A stretch of DNA of 64,000 nucleotides from the NCBI GenBank assembly GCA_023379805.1, contig JAMCPI010000016.1:72514-136513 (forward strand), in the 5' to 3' direction. This document shows positions 8,069-17,147 of this stretch, one piece after another. Under the pieces are notes generated by a model. The model saw only the letters and a program-made list of their open reading frames with translations, was not told where the DNA came from and did no database searches. Position 1 is the first letter of the stretch, and each line of letters opens with the position of its first letter. The DNA is from Nitrososphaerota archaeon. GTDB lineage: Archaea; Thermoproteota; Nitrososphaeria; Nitrososphaerales; JACPRH01. The position numbers were made by a program, and so were the translations under genes.

Positions 8069-9007
8069 ATGCAAGGAGATAGAGATTATTCTCGCTTATT
8101 CCGCCTACAAAGATCAGTAGGTCATTGTCCTAGATGCGGAAAGGGACCGATGGTTGTCGACACTGGTGGTGGCGAACTCTTCTGCAGTAACTGCGGCTTC
8201 GTAGTGAAGGAGAAGATAGAGGAGATCGGACCAGAGTGGAGAGCCTTCTCTAAGGAGGAGAAGGATGACCGAAGCCGAACAGGTATCCCTACATCGCTAG
8301 CTATGCACGACATGGGTCTAGCAACCGTCATCGGCTACGAAAACAGGGATGCTGCAGGAAGATCTCTTCCATCATCGATACGTTCTACAATTGAACGTCT
8401 CCGAACTTGGGACGGTAGAAGTCAGGTACATGAGCCTGTTGACCGTAACTTGCGACAGGCCTTCAGCGAATTAGACCGGCTAACAGATAAGCTCAACGTA
8501 GGTGACGCAGTTATCGAGAAGGCCGCATACATCTACCGCAAGGCGTTGGAGCGTGGTCTAGTCAGGGGAAGATCAATCTCAGCACTCATTGCTGCGTCAA
8601 TCTACGCAGCCTGTCGTGATACAGAGACCCCTAGAACCCTGAAGGACGTAGCGGCTATCAGCAACGTGAAGAAGAAGGATATAGCAAGATGTTACAGGCT
8701 TCTTCTCCGAGAAATGGATCTTAAGATGCCCGTAGTCGATCCCACGAAATGTGTTTCAAGGATTGCTAGCAGATCCGGTCTATCTGAGAAGACCAAGCGC
8801 AGAGCCTTAGACATCCTGAAGAAGGCCGGCGAGACAAAGACCTCTGCAGGTAAGGATCCTATGGGTCTGGCTGCAGCCGCGTTATACGTTGCCTGTGTAT
8901 TGGAAGGGGAGAATAAGACTCAGAAGGATGTAGCTGAAGCGGCTGGAGTAACAGAAGTCACCATAAGAAACAGATACAAGGGACTAAAGGCTGTCCTAGA
9001 CATCTAG
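8069..9007 (+). CDS. tfb: Transcription initiation factor B (TFB)
   Basis: A 312-residue TFIIB orthologue that recruits RNA polymerase to TBP-bound promoters. The N-terminal zinc ribbon uses C20, C23, C39 and C42 (CPRCG and CSNCG). The B-reader/linker region follows (GPEWRAFSKEE), then two cyclin-like repeats, each with the family pattern (AAYIYRKALERGLVRGRS with AASIYAACR, and ALDILKKAG with AAALYVACV). The last helix-turn-helix is in VTEVTIRNRYKGL. Length and domain content are normal. It is monocistronic, with its own BoxA and the right inverted-repeat arm upstream. Archaea of this group usually carry several TFBs, so this may be one of a set. Confidence 0.96.
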   Translation: MQGDRDYSRLFRLQRSVGHCPRCGKGPMVVDTGGGELFCSNCGFVVKEKIEEIGPEWRAFSKEEKDDRSRTGIPTSLAMHDMGLATVIGYENRDAAGRSLPSSIRSTIERLRTWDGRSQVHEPVDRNLRQAFSELDRLTDKLNVGDAVIEKAAYIYRKALERGLVRGRSISALIAASIYAACRDTETPRTLKDVAAISNVKKKDIARCYRLLLREMDLKMPVVDPTKCVSRIASRSGLSEKTKRRALDILKKAGETKTSAGKDPMGLAAAALYVACVLEGENKTQKDVAEAAGVTEVTIRNRYKGLKAVLDI

Positions 9008-9132
9008 ATCTAGGCACGGCCTCCTTTTCTCTATAGCCAGTTAACTAGACACATCGGCGAGAATTTACACTTACCTGTCCAAGCAGTCTTTAGGAAAGTT
9101 TGGTTGATTCACCGGCTGAACAGCAAGTTTGT

Positions 9133-9672
9133 TTAGCTAGGATTTGATTCTACTAAACGTCGTCTTTCTTCCAGCAGCTCGACAACGATCGCCATGATGT
9201 TGTGTATCTGATCGTATGATGAGATTGATAGGCGGCTGTTCCTATTAAGGCCAGTGACCTGGTTTTCTAAGGCTACTACGTTTGATGCCAAGTCGCCATC
9301 TAGGTCGATTAATCTATCGAGTTTCACAGGGTCGATTCTGCCGTCTGGTTCGATAAGGCTACTGTAGCCTTGCGCTTCTAGGGATCTGAACTCACCGAAC
9401 AGGCTCATTAGGTCAATATATACCTGACCTAGCATTTCACGTGTTTGGCTTGATCGTGAGCGATTCAGCAATGTATCAACTGTGTCAAGAGCATTTGCAG
9501 TTCGAGAAATGAGGTGGCTGCTAATGTACAAGTCAACTTCTCGCATATCGCGCCACGTTGTTTGGCTTAGTCGTACTGCGCGTTGGAGCCTAGAAGCGAG
9601 CCGTTGCGCTCCTTTTAGCTGCTCCGAGAACTTCTCTGGCGATCCACCTTTCTTATCTTGTTCGCCCGCCAT
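9133..9672 (-). CDS. Helical hypothetical protein
   Basis: About 179 residues starting MAGEQDKKGG. ATG 9672 is preferred because the longer frame to 9750 adds an atypical segment. The protein is almost entirely helical and charged, with long amphipathic stretches (LKGAQRLASRLQRAVRLSQ, VVELLEERRRLVES). It has no cysteines, membrane segments or catalytic motifs. A coiled-coil structural role, possibly like a CdvB/ESCRT-III-type helical protein, can be imagined but is not supported by a diagnostic motif. Confidence 0.55.
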   Translation of the reverse strand: MAGEQDKKGGSPEKFSEQLKGAQRLASRLQRAVRLSQTTWRDMREVDLYISSHLISRTANALDTVDTLLNRSRSSQTREMLGQVYIDLMSLFGEFRSLEAQGYSSLIEPDGRIDPVKLDRLIDLDGDLASNVVALENQVTGLNRNSRLSISSYDQIHNIMAIVVELLEERRRLVESNPS

Positions 9673-9976
9673 GACGAAACTACCTAGCAAATCGACGTCT
9701 TTAAACCTTATTGTGTCTCGTCTTACGCCTAGATTCTTTGTAGGTACCATTATTTCAACTACGCCTATTCGTCCACTTCACGCTAGAAGGATCTTTAGGG
9801 TGCGGGGGGCGGGATAGGTGCAGGCATGTGGCTCCTGCACCTCTGGGGAAAATACTGACCAGCCTGTCATCTTAGCCGCCACAACCCCAGCTTTACAGTA
9901 CCTCTTTTGTCTGTAAAGCGGAAAGGAACAGAGCGAATTTAGATGTGTTTGATCATAAAAAGAGTGGAGGCGACTC
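9673..9976. other. Intergenic interval with a 9-bp dyad
   Basis: Between two minus-strand genes. gctttacag at 9890-9898 and ctgtaaagc at 9911-9919 form a perfect 9-bp inverted repeat with a 12-base loop, about 60-90 bases beyond the stop of the quinoprotein gene. No T run follows on either strand, so it may be an mRNA 3-prime hairpin or a protein site. Confidence 0.4.
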
Positions 9977-12238
9977 CTATGGTCGCCTTCGTGTCGCCAG
10001 AACTCCAGCTGCGATCACAGCTATGACAGCTATTCCGATTGCTGCGTAGGTGATTTCAGGCTGAAGACCGGTGGTCTCGGTAACGGATTGCGTAACAGTT
10101 TGAGTCTGTGCTGGCTCGGTAGCGGTTGATGTCACTGTCTTTGCTGAAGCAGTTGATACTACTGTTGTAGCTGATGTTGTAGTCACAGTCGTGGCTGAAG
10201 TGGTTATTGATGTGGATACTGAGGTTGATGTTGTTGTGGCGGTTGATGTTATAGTAGTTGCAGCAGCTGTAGTTGTGACTGTGGTTGTTTGCTGGGCTCC
10301 GCCCGGCGACCCTCCTGATACCCTGTCAGATAGTCCGATACCTATGACGGTGCCTGGCATCGACGGGACTATTGCGCTGGCGCCTGAGCCGACGATTGTG
10401 AATATCATTTGTTTGCCTTTGCTATCTTGTCCTGTTGTTACACCGATCTTCAAATCTGAGCCTAAGTTCATTTCATGTATTAGTTTGCCGCTGTTCTTGT
10501 CGAAGAACCTCATGTAGCCGTCTACGAAGCCGGTGAAGAGCAGAGTCGGGGTGACCAACATGTGGCTTCGCTGCTGAGCCACATCGTAGAACCACGTCCA
10601 TTTCACCTTGCCTGTAGCCGCATCTCTAGCGACTATTGTCGTGTTTGTTTTCGGATATTGTTTGGTTATTGAGACACTGCCACCTTCCTTCGGAGGGGGT
10701 GAGTCTACTAGTTGGGCTTGTAAGGCGGATGCGTAATGGTAGACTGTTTGAGTTCCAGGATCGTATGACATGTCTGTGGCGAAGATGCCGTTCAGGAAGT
10801 ATGGGTATAATTCACATGGTCTTCCACAGTAGGTGCTGTTGTCTGGTGAGAGCATTTCTCTCATGTCGTAGTGACTACTTATGTTAGTGAGATGGTAGCG
10901 AACACCGCCTTGATACGGCTCCTTCAATGCTGCTTGGCCGATTTGTCCCCAACTTACTTGCTCGTTGACAACGTCAACCACATAGTGGGGCTTGCCTGTA
11001 TTAGCGTCCATTACATACAGCCGTCCTTCTTTGCAGCCCTTCATGTAGACCTTGCCTAGTCCCTGAACATCTGCCAGTATGCCTCCCCAGTTGCAGTCAT
11101 AGTCGTAGGGATCACGCGGGAATGGCTGTAGCCACCAGACACGTTTGCCTGCGTTCAGGTCAATAGCCATTATTGTGCTGCCGTAGAGCCTTGGTCCGGG
11201 TGTAGCACCGACGTATGTGTAGGGTCCTTGGTTGCCTGTTTGGGTGTATAGGATGCCGGTTTCTTCATCAACTACCAGCTGTCCACCCCAGTTAGCTGTG
11301 ACACCGCCGTAGATACTTGGTGTCTGATCAGGCTGGGCCCAGTCCCATTCAAGGTTCTGAGGAACCTTTGCTGCTACTTCACTGCATGGAGTTGTTAGGA
11401 AGAAGCCTATGTTGCACTCTTGTAACGCCCAGTCTTTAGTGGGTTTGTCTTGTGGTGGGAAGCTGAAGACACGCCAGGTTATTTGTTTGGTATTCATATC
11501 GACACCCATCATAACGTGACGGGCATCGCCGTTGTAGATGTAGCTGTGCATGCTTCCAGGTAGAACGAAGATGAACTGGTTGCCGCTATCGTAGGTTCCG
11601 ACTCCGTCTTGACTTGCGGTTCCCTGTCTGTACTTGTACAGGTTGCCTGGGACATCCTTGCAGAGGTCTTTCACCCAGAAGGATGTTTTGCCGCTTGTAG
11701 CGTTGATGCCGTAGAAGTCGCAGGCCATGCCGTTTATTAGTAGTGCGTCGCCTTTTTCCCAATACTTTATTCCGTGTAGGTGTGCATTGAGGATACCTAG
11801 TGCGCCTGCATTGTTTGGAAGAAGCATCGGTAGCCTCTTCTCGATGTCTTGCTGGTTGATGGTATAATCGTGAACCCATTTCTGCTTGCCTGACGCGGCG
11901 TCGATGGCGTAGGTTCTTAGATAGTTTGTTGTGACGAATACTCTGCCGTTTCTGACAATTGGTGGAGTTGATGACCCTTCATTGATTGATAGGGCTTGGA
12001 TCGCTGAGGATGATTTGGATGCTAGTGGGAAGATCCACTTCACTTCGAGATTCTTGACGTTGTCGTTGTTGATTTGCGTCTGGGGACTGTAGTTCCAGCC
12101 CCAAGAGTTACCGTTCAAGTACTGCCAATCCTTTTCGGTGTTGGCGAGTGGTGCTGCATACGCGAAGCTTGTTGATATTATGCTGAGGATAAGGGATGCA
12201 AGAATAGTTATTCCTGACATTCTATTATTTTTTAGCAT
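9977..12238 (-). CDS. Cell-surface PQQ-type quinoprotein dehydrogenase
   Basis: A 753-residue protein. The N-terminal signal peptide (ITILASLILSIISTSFAYA) is followed by a beta-propeller typical of PQQ-dependent alcohol dehydrogenases, with repeated docking motifs such as NVKNLEVKWIF, YAIDAASGKQKWVH, LYVMDANTGK and ARDAATGKVKWTW. Residues about 655-720 are a Thr/Ser-rich linker and the end is a membrane helix plus RRRP, so the enzyme is displayed outside the cell on a stalk. Known relatives oxidise alcohols or sugars and pass electrons to cytochromes. Substrate and cofactor here are inferred. No PQQ synthesis genes are in the window. A BoxA at 12285-12293 gives a leader of about 25 bases. Confidence 0.88.
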   Translation of the reverse strand: MLKNNRMSGITILASLILSIISTSFAYAAPLANTEKDWQYLNGNSWGWNYSPQTQINNDNVKNLEVKWIFPLASKSSSAIQALSINEGSSTPPIVRNGRVFVTTNYLRTYAIDAASGKQKWVHDYTINQQDIEKRLPMLLPNNAGALGILNAHLHGIKYWEKGDALLINGMACDFYGINATSGKTSFWVKDLCKDVPGNLYKYRQGTASQDGVGTYDSGNQFIFVLPGSMHSYIYNGDARHVMMGVDMNTKQITWRVFSFPPQDKPTKDWALQECNIGFFLTTPCSEVAAKVPQNLEWDWAQPDQTPSIYGGVTANWGGQLVVDEETGILYTQTGNQGPYTYVGATPGPRLYGSTIMAIDLNAGKRVWWLQPFPRDPYDYDCNWGGILADVQGLGKVYMKGCKEGRLYVMDANTGKPHYVVDVVNEQVSWGQIGQAALKEPYQGGVRYHLTNISSHYDMREMLSPDNSTYCGRPCELYPYFLNGIFATDMSYDPGTQTVYHYASALQAQLVDSPPPKEGGSVSITKQYPKTNTTIVARDAATGKVKWTWFYDVAQQRSHMLVTPTLLFTGFVDGYMRFFDKNSGKLIHEMNLGSDLKIGVTTGQDSKGKQMIFTIVGSGASAIVPSMPGTVIGIGLSDRVSGGSPGGAQQTTTVTTTAAATTITSTATTTSTSVSTSITTSATTVTTTSATTVVSTASAKTVTSTATEPAQTQTVTQSVTETTGLQPEITYAAIGIAVIAVIAAGVLATRRRP

Positions 12239-12589
12239 ATGTAATCAATTACAATTAGTGTTTCCTTGGCGTTAAAAACAGTGTCTATTTATACAAAATA
12301 ATGATAATAAACATAAGTGGCTACACAGGTATTCACAACAAGTATAGGGCGGTTATCTACGTATTATGCCATGCGAGTGTTTAGAGAGTACTATTACATG
12401 TAAAGTGTTTATGATCAATACTGTTTGGCATTAACTTGTTGTGGATTCATCTTATCCGACCTGCTCTAGAGTGGGGGTATGATTGATGGTCAAGAAGCAT
12501 TGGGTGTATGATGGTGTCGGATGAGCCGGTCGGTGTTTTCTGGATTTACAGACTATTTATTACAGGTTAAGCGGATATCTAGTGTATCG
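12239..12589. other. AT-rich intergenic interval
   Basis: The left end carries the quinoprotein promoter. The rest, between two minus-strand genes, has no convincing frame, RNA structure or repeat. Confidence 0.5.
12285..12293 (-). promoter_or_regulatory. BoxA of quinoprotein gene
   Basis: tataaatag on the minus strand, about 50 bp before the ATG at 12238, predicts transcription start near 12263. Confidence 0.55.
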
Positions 12590-13954
12590 TTAGGTCTCTT
12601 TTGGTGGACCGACGGCTGAGATGACCATCTTGGTCTTGCCGGTTTTGCGGTCAGGAGATATGAGGTTCACAGGCTCCAGTTCAAAGGTTACATGTCCAAG
12701 TAGGTTCTTCCCAGATAGTATCTCCTCCATTCGTCTAGTGACTGCAGTTAAGATAGCATCCTTATCGCCATCAGTAACTAGTTTGAGGCGGAGACGGTTG
12801 CGTTCTTCTTGAAGTACCTGTAGACGTTTGAGGCCGGGTACAAAGAATTCTATGAAGACCATCGGGTGTATTGTCTCATAGCCGCCGTGATTGTTTTCGA
12901 CCCAGATGACTTCCTCTTGCCTACCTATTATGCTCTTTAAGAGCGGAAATGGTAGGCCACAGTCGCATTCCTCGTCGGAGTAAATTGCTATGTCATTCAT
13001 TCGGTATCGAATGAGCGGTTGGCATCTGTTGTAGAGGTTGGTTAGCACCACCTGTCCAGGATGTCCCGGTTTGACAGGCTCATTCTTTTCATTAAGAAGT
13101 TCAAGCACATGCTGGTCGTTAAAGACGTGCAGCCCTTGGTGCTCGGAGCAGTCTTGAGCAATGCCTATTGATTCAGAGGCTGCATAGAAATTGTAAGGAG
13201 TCACACCAAACGCCTCTTCAATAATGTGGCGAGCCTTATCATCCAGTGGCTCAGCTGATGACACAATGTTGGTCGGGTGAATATCTAGGCGTCCAGCAAG
13301 CTGCTCGGAAGCAAGAAGCACCAGTCCAGACGCATAACTGCGTAGATCGTCGGGCCTGAATCTATTGAGGCGGCTTACTATTTGGGTTGTCGGCTCATTC
13401 ACGGAGGCGTCGGTATATGCAGCCAGAATCCGTGGAACTGATGAGGCGAAGGTTACGCCTGCGTAGTGGCCGTCTGTGAGTCCAACAAAGGCCATTCGTT
13501 TGCGTTTAGGTCCGATGCCGAAGTTTGTGCAGCGAGCAAGAACAAGCGCTTTCAGAGTATCCCAGCCAAGCGAATCATACGTGAATATCCCGATTTTGCC
13601 TGAGGTGCCTGAGGTGTGAATGGCCACAAATTTTCCGCGGTATCTCTTACCTACTGCAGCCGTTGCCAAATGCTGTTCCAATTCTGCTCTCTTGAGCCTT
13701 GGATCAGTTGTTACGTTGTCAAAGTTATCCATAACTGTCTGCTTATCTATTGTTGGAAGTGGTTCGAGGCCGTTCTCAAGAAGCCGATCCGGTTTTTTAT
13801 CACCGTACAGTTGGCGGTAGAATGCAGATTTTGAGATAGCGTGGTTGACCATGACTTGAATATTATTCTGTTGAATAGATTCGACCTCTCGGCTATTCAT
13901 TTTAGAGGTGCGCTCGAACTGGCGCTTCAGAGAAAGAATTCTTATAATACTCAT
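12590..13954 (-). CDS. PaaK-like AMP-dependent CoA ligase (phenylacetate-CoA ligase / F390 synthetase family)
   Basis: A 454-residue adenylate-forming enzyme. The phosphate-binding loop is HTSGTSGKIG near residue 115. The YxxSE motif is YAASESIGIAQDC, and the later blocks RYRMND and GRQEE match the C-terminal hinge of the PaaK/coenzyme F390 synthetase branch. CDCG may bind metal as in that family. Such enzymes activate an aryl or other carboxylate as acyl-AMP and then usually acyl-CoA. The substrate cannot be told from sequence. No paa catabolic genes are adjacent, so a biosynthetic or F420-related role is equally open. Confidence 0.82.
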   Translation of the reverse strand: MSIIRILSLKRQFERTSKMNSREVESIQQNNIQVMVNHAISKSAFYRQLYGDKKPDRLLENGLEPLPTIDKQTVMDNFDNVTTDPRLKRAELEQHLATAAVGKRYRGKFVAIHTSGTSGKIGIFTYDSLGWDTLKALVLARCTNFGIGPKRKRMAFVGLTDGHYAGVTFASSVPRILAAYTDASVNEPTTQIVSRLNRFRPDDLRSYASGLVLLASEQLAGRLDIHPTNIVSSAEPLDDKARHIIEEAFGVTPYNFYAASESIGIAQDCSEHQGLHVFNDQHVLELLNEKNEPVKPGHPGQVVLTNLYNRCQPLIRYRMNDIAIYSDEECDCGLPFPLLKSIIGRQEEVIWVENNHGGYETIHPMVFIEFFVPGLKRLQVLQEERNRLRLKLVTDGDKDAILTAVTRRMEEILSGKNLLGHVTFELEPVNLISPDRKTGKTKMVISAVGPPKET

Positions 13955-14098
13955 GGTGACTTCACCCCTACATCTCCATTCATACTCAGCACCGTATCTT
14001 AATTATTATCGGTATATGCTTCTCACCTAACTCCTTGCTTATCTCTTCAATATCACGTTCTGGTCTCGTAAGATAAATAAAGTGGAGGAATTCACTGT

Positions 14099-14929
14099 AT
14101 GAACGTACAGATGACGAAGTCGGAGCGGTCGGTAGCGGTACTGACTAGAAAGCAATACAGCGAGGTCAGTGATGTCGCATCTTTATTGATGCATCATCTC
14201 AACAAAGTCGGTTTCAAAGTTTACACAAACATTTCATTGAAGAGTGGCTTAGTTGAATACGTTGAATCTATCAAGGACATGAAGCAGCTCAAACCTGACC
14301 TTTTGGTGTCTGTTGGTGGTGACGGTACGCTTCTATGGGTTATCCGAGAGATGGATGGTGATACACCGATTTTAGGTGTGAACGTCGGGGGTCGAGGAGT
14401 GCTTGCTGAGGTTAAGCCTGAGAATGTGGGTCAAGCCGTTGAGCGGCTCAGCAAAGGCGAGTATGTCTTAGAGGAACGTTTCAGACTGGTCGCTTCAGTC
14501 GGCTTAACGATGCTGCCGCCTGCCCTGAACGAGGTTTACATGACGCGACTTTCACAGATCCGAACCAGCACCTTTACCATCACAGTCAACGGTGATACTA
14601 TCCAGCAGAAAATGGATGGATTGATAGTCTCTACTCCAACCGGTTCGACGGGGCATTCTTTATCATTTGGTAGCCCGTTTATACATCCGGCGGTGCAGGC
14701 GCTTCTGTTAATGCCTATTGCACCTATAAACAGGTTGCCCTCAATAATTCTGCCTGTTGGGCCAGTAGAGGTAGTGTCAAACTTCGATGTCGCATTAGCT
14801 ATTGATGGTCAGGAGGAGAGGGTGGTACACGCTCAAGATAAGGTGCTAATCAAGAAGCATGCTCAAAGCGCTAGATTCATTAGATTCAAAGGACAAGGTC
14901 TGCAGCAGCTAGTGAACTTGGGTTTCTGA
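14099..14929 (+). CDS. nadK: NAD kinase
   Basis: A 276-residue ATP- or polyphosphate-dependent NAD kinase, the source of NADP in the cytoplasm. It has the signature GGDG at residues 73-76, then GVNVGGRGVLAEV and the substrate block STPTGSTGHSLSFGSP, with a C-terminal beta domain (AIDGQEER). Length fits the archaeal family. It is the first gene of a plus-strand run with nob1 (15-bp gap) and moaE (15-bp gap), so the three are probably cotranscribed. Confidence 0.93.
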   Translation: MNVQMTKSERSVAVLTRKQYSEVSDVASLLMHHLNKVGFKVYTNISLKSGLVEYVESIKDMKQLKPDLLVSVGGDGTLLWVIREMDGDTPILGVNVGGRGVLAEVKPENVGQAVERLSKGEYVLEERFRLVASVGLTMLPPALNEVYMTRLSQIRTSTFTITVNGDTIQQKMDGLIVSTPTGSTGHSLSFGSPFIHPAVQALLLMPIAPINRLPSIILPVGPVEVVSNFDVALAIDGQEERVVHAQDKVLIKKHAQSARFIRFKGQGLQQLVNLGF

Positions 14930-14943
14930 AGAGAAGAATCAAG

Positions 14944-15591
14944 ATGGGACGTCAAAACGCAGGTCGTACTCGCCGTAGCAATGGGCGGCGTTCTCCGGAA
15001 AACAATGGTTTTCAAATTCATTTGCCGTCTGGACATGGTTTTTCAAGACTCGGCTCCCCTGAACGTGTAACCGTTCTGGACGCGACTGCCTTCTACGCGG
15101 GTGTTCCCTATACCAGCCTTGCAACATATTACACAACCGATTCTGTTGTAAAAGAGGTTTCGCACCGGAAAGCCAAGAGTGTTTCGATTGAGGATCTTGT
15201 AGAAGCGGGGCGGCTGAGGATCTACAATCCTTCAACTAGGTCCGAGGAACGGGTGCAGGCGGCCGCTCAAAGAAGTGGAGACTTCTCAAGTCTCTCAGGA
15301 GCTGACATCTCGGTAGTGGCTCTTGCTCTTGAACTGAAGGAAAGAGGTTCCGATGTGACGGTTATCTCTGATGATTATGCTGTTGAGAACTTATCCTCTA
15401 TCCTCGGTATTAAACGGGTCTCGGTGATGACCGGAGGCATCAAGAAAGTTGTGGAGTGGTTGACATACTGCCCAGGATGCGGAAAGGTTTTTCGAGATCA
15501 GGGCCTACAGGTATGTGATGTCTGTGGCTCAACGCTCAAGAGGAAATTCAAAAGTGGTAGCGGCGCAAGTCAGAAGACGCCACAAGTATGA
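14944..15591 (+). CDS. nob1: Nob1 rRNA-maturation endonuclease
   Basis: A 215-residue protein with a PIN domain (first acidic residue D46 in VLDATAF, later GADISVVALALEL and VISDDYAVEN) followed by a zinc ribbon (CPGCG then CDVCG). This order is diagnostic of Nob1, which cuts the 3-prime end of 16S rRNA precursor in the pre-40S-like particle. The first 40 residues are a basic, Gly/Arg-rich extension absent from short homologues; a later non-ATG start cannot be excluded. It lies between nadK and moaE. Confidence 0.9.
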   Translation: MGRQNAGRTRRSNGRRSPENNGFQIHLPSGHGFSRLGSPERVTVLDATAFYAGVPYTSLATYYTTDSVVKEVSHRKAKSVSIEDLVEAGRLRIYNPSTRSEERVQAAAQRSGDFSSLSGADISVVALALELKERGSDVTVISDDYAVENLSSILGIKRVSVMTGGIKKVVEWLTYCPGCGKVFRDQGLQVCDVCGSTLKRKFKSGSGASQKTPQV

Positions 15592-15605
15592 TGGAGGTTT
15601 AGGGA

Positions 15606-16040
15606 ATGCTGGAATCAGGGATATATAGTAAAGAGCGGCTTGACATCTCAACACTGGTTAATGATTTGCTTGCGGAGAAGCACCCAGAGAACGTTGGGGC
15701 AATAGTCACGTTTCTCGGCATTGTAAAGAAGTCTGGGTTAGAAGGCAAAGAAGTTGATCGAATAGAGATGGAATCCTATGAAGAGCATGCTAGTAAAACG
15801 ATCCAGAAGATATGTCGAGAGGTTGAGGCAAAGTACGGCGCCACCTCAGTCAGGATTTACCACATGATAGGCAAGTTCAAAGTCGGTGATCCGCTAGTCT
15901 TCGTTATCGTTACAGCTCAAAATCGGAGCCAAGCAATTCCTGCGCTGGAAGAAGCTATTCACCGATACAAGACCGAACCAGCACTTTGGAAGAAAGAAGT
16001 TTATGTCGACGAAACCAGCCAATGGATAAGCCACGCTTAA
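15606..16040 (+). CDS. moaE: Molybdopterin synthase catalytic subunit MoaE
   Basis: A 144-residue protein that inserts sulfur into precursor Z to make molybdopterin, working with a MoaD-type thiocarboxylate donor. Family blocks seen are GAIVTFLGIVKKSG, RIEMESYEEHA, IYHMIGKFKVGDPLVFV and the active-site RYKTEPALWKKE with its catalytic lysine. Its length is normal. A MoaD/ThiS-like protein is encoded at 55593-55850 and could be the partner. The presence of molybdenum cofactor synthesis implies Mo/W enzymes elsewhere in the genome. Confidence 0.93.
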   Translation: MLESGIYSKERLDISTLVNDLLAEKHPENVGAIVTFLGIVKKSGLEGKEVDRIEMESYEEHASKTIQKICREVEAKYGATSVRIYHMIGKFKVGDPLVFVIVTAQNRSQAIPALEEAIHRYKTEPALWKKEVYVDETSQWISHA

Positions 16041-16163
16041 CAATCTCATTTAGGCGTTCTTTGGCTAGCTCGCTACAGCAATTATCGGCCTGCCAAGCTC
16101 GAAGACATGCAATAAACTAGAAGTACACCTTATTATCCATCTTCGGGACAAGACTTGTACCGG

Positions 16164-16958
16164 TTACGGGTTCAGGAGCTCTTGGAACTCGGCTTTAACA
16201 GGCTGCTTTGTCTCCTCCCACTCGGCATAGCCTCGTGAATACAGCTTGACATTATCATGCCCAGCAAGCCTCAACGCCACATAAAGGTGTGATGAGGTCA
16301 TACCATCTTTGCAGTAGACTATTATCTGCGTATTCTTTTCGAGACCATGTTCCTTGAAGATTTGTTTCAGACGCTCCTTAGGTAAGAAGCTACGCTTCCG
16401 GTCTACCAGTATCTGCCACGATAGGTTCAGCGCACCTAGAATATGGCCGTTCAAAAAGTCCATTCGTTCTCCTGCATCCAGCACTAGTCCAGAGCCGCGG
16501 TGGAGCACATCTTGGATATCTTTCATCGTAGCCATCAGGCGCTTACCACTTCTGGCGGTGAAGCTTCCTGAAGGTACTTCGGGCTCATCTTGAGTTGTGT
16601 CTCCACCGTCCTGCGCATAGGTTGAGAAGTTCCTATCAAGTAAATGGAGATTACTGTGGCCGTAGAGCTCAAGCGTCCACAGCAGTCTAGACGCGTAGAC
16701 ACCGCGCTGGTCATCGTAAACTACCACCGGCGAGTTACTACAAACACCCAGATGTCTCATCAGATTCGAGAATTCATCAGGTTCGGGGGCATCCTTCAAC
16801 CGCCCAACTATTTTTACGAACTCAGTTACTGGCAGAGATTTTGCTCCGGGGATATGCCCAGCTTCATAGTCCTGTGTCCGGCGGACATCGATTAATCTAG
16901 TCTCAGTAACACGCGCATTTATCCACTGTGGATTAACAAGTGAGATACCCAAGTCCAT
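16164..16958 (-). CDS. Two-domain rhodanese sulfurtransferase
   Basis: About 264 residues with two rhodanese domains. The first (LIDVRRTQDYEAGHIPGAKSLPV, VVVYDDQRG) lacks the catalytic cysteine. The second carries it in VYCKDGMTSSHL. The active-site loop CKDGMTS differs from both CRKGVT (thiosulfate) and CGSGVT (mercaptopyruvate) types, so donor preference is unclear. ATG 16958 is chosen because it clears the upstream gene; a GTG at 16982 would overlap it. It ends a three-gene minus operon with a sulfite/nitrite reductase, suggesting sulfur handling. Confidence 0.88.
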   Translation of the reverse strand: MDLGISLVNPQWINARVTETRLIDVRRTQDYEAGHIPGAKSLPVTEFVKIVGRLKDAPEPDEFSNLMRHLGVCSNSPVVVYDDQRGVYASRLLWTLELYGHSNLHLLDRNFSTYAQDGGDTTQDEPEVPSGSFTARSGKRLMATMKDIQDVLHRGSGLVLDAGERMDFLNGHILGALNLSWQILVDRKRSFLPKERLKQIFKEHGLEKNTQIIVYCKDGMTSSHLYVALRLAGHDNVKLYSRGYAEWEETKQPVKAEFQELLNP

Positions 16959-16969
16959 TACCTCTCTTT

Positions 16970-17140
16970 TTACGCCGCGCACTCTCCGCGTGAAGTCTTC
17001 ACCTTGAAAGGCCCAGTTAAGCCCCAGTCAGTATAAGCGTCTGGCGCTGATTCATATGGCGGAAGCCTAGTAACCTCTTCAAGAGCTTCTATTACTCGCA
17101 GCTGCAACTTTGTCACTTCTTTTTTCTTGATTTGCATCAT
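16970..17140 (-). CDS. Small protein in sulfite-reductase operon
   Basis: About 56 residues from MMQIKKKEVTK to GECAA, helical at the N-terminus (LQLRVIEALEEVTRL) with one C-terminal cysteine. It begins a few bases after the reductase stop (17148) and ends 11 bases before the rhodanese start, so it is translationally placed within the operon. No family is recognised. The position and a C-terminal Cys suggest a sulfur- or electron-transfer accessory, but this is an inference. Confidence 0.6.
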   Translation of the reverse strand: MMQIKKKEVTKLQLRVIEALEEVTRLPPYESAPDAYTDWGLTGPFKVKTSRGECAA

Positions 17141-17147
17141 TTTCTGC

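Noticed and set aside
10191-10517. Plus-strand Val-rich frame
   Set aside because: It is the antisense shadow of the Thr-rich linker and propeller end of the quinoprotein gene.
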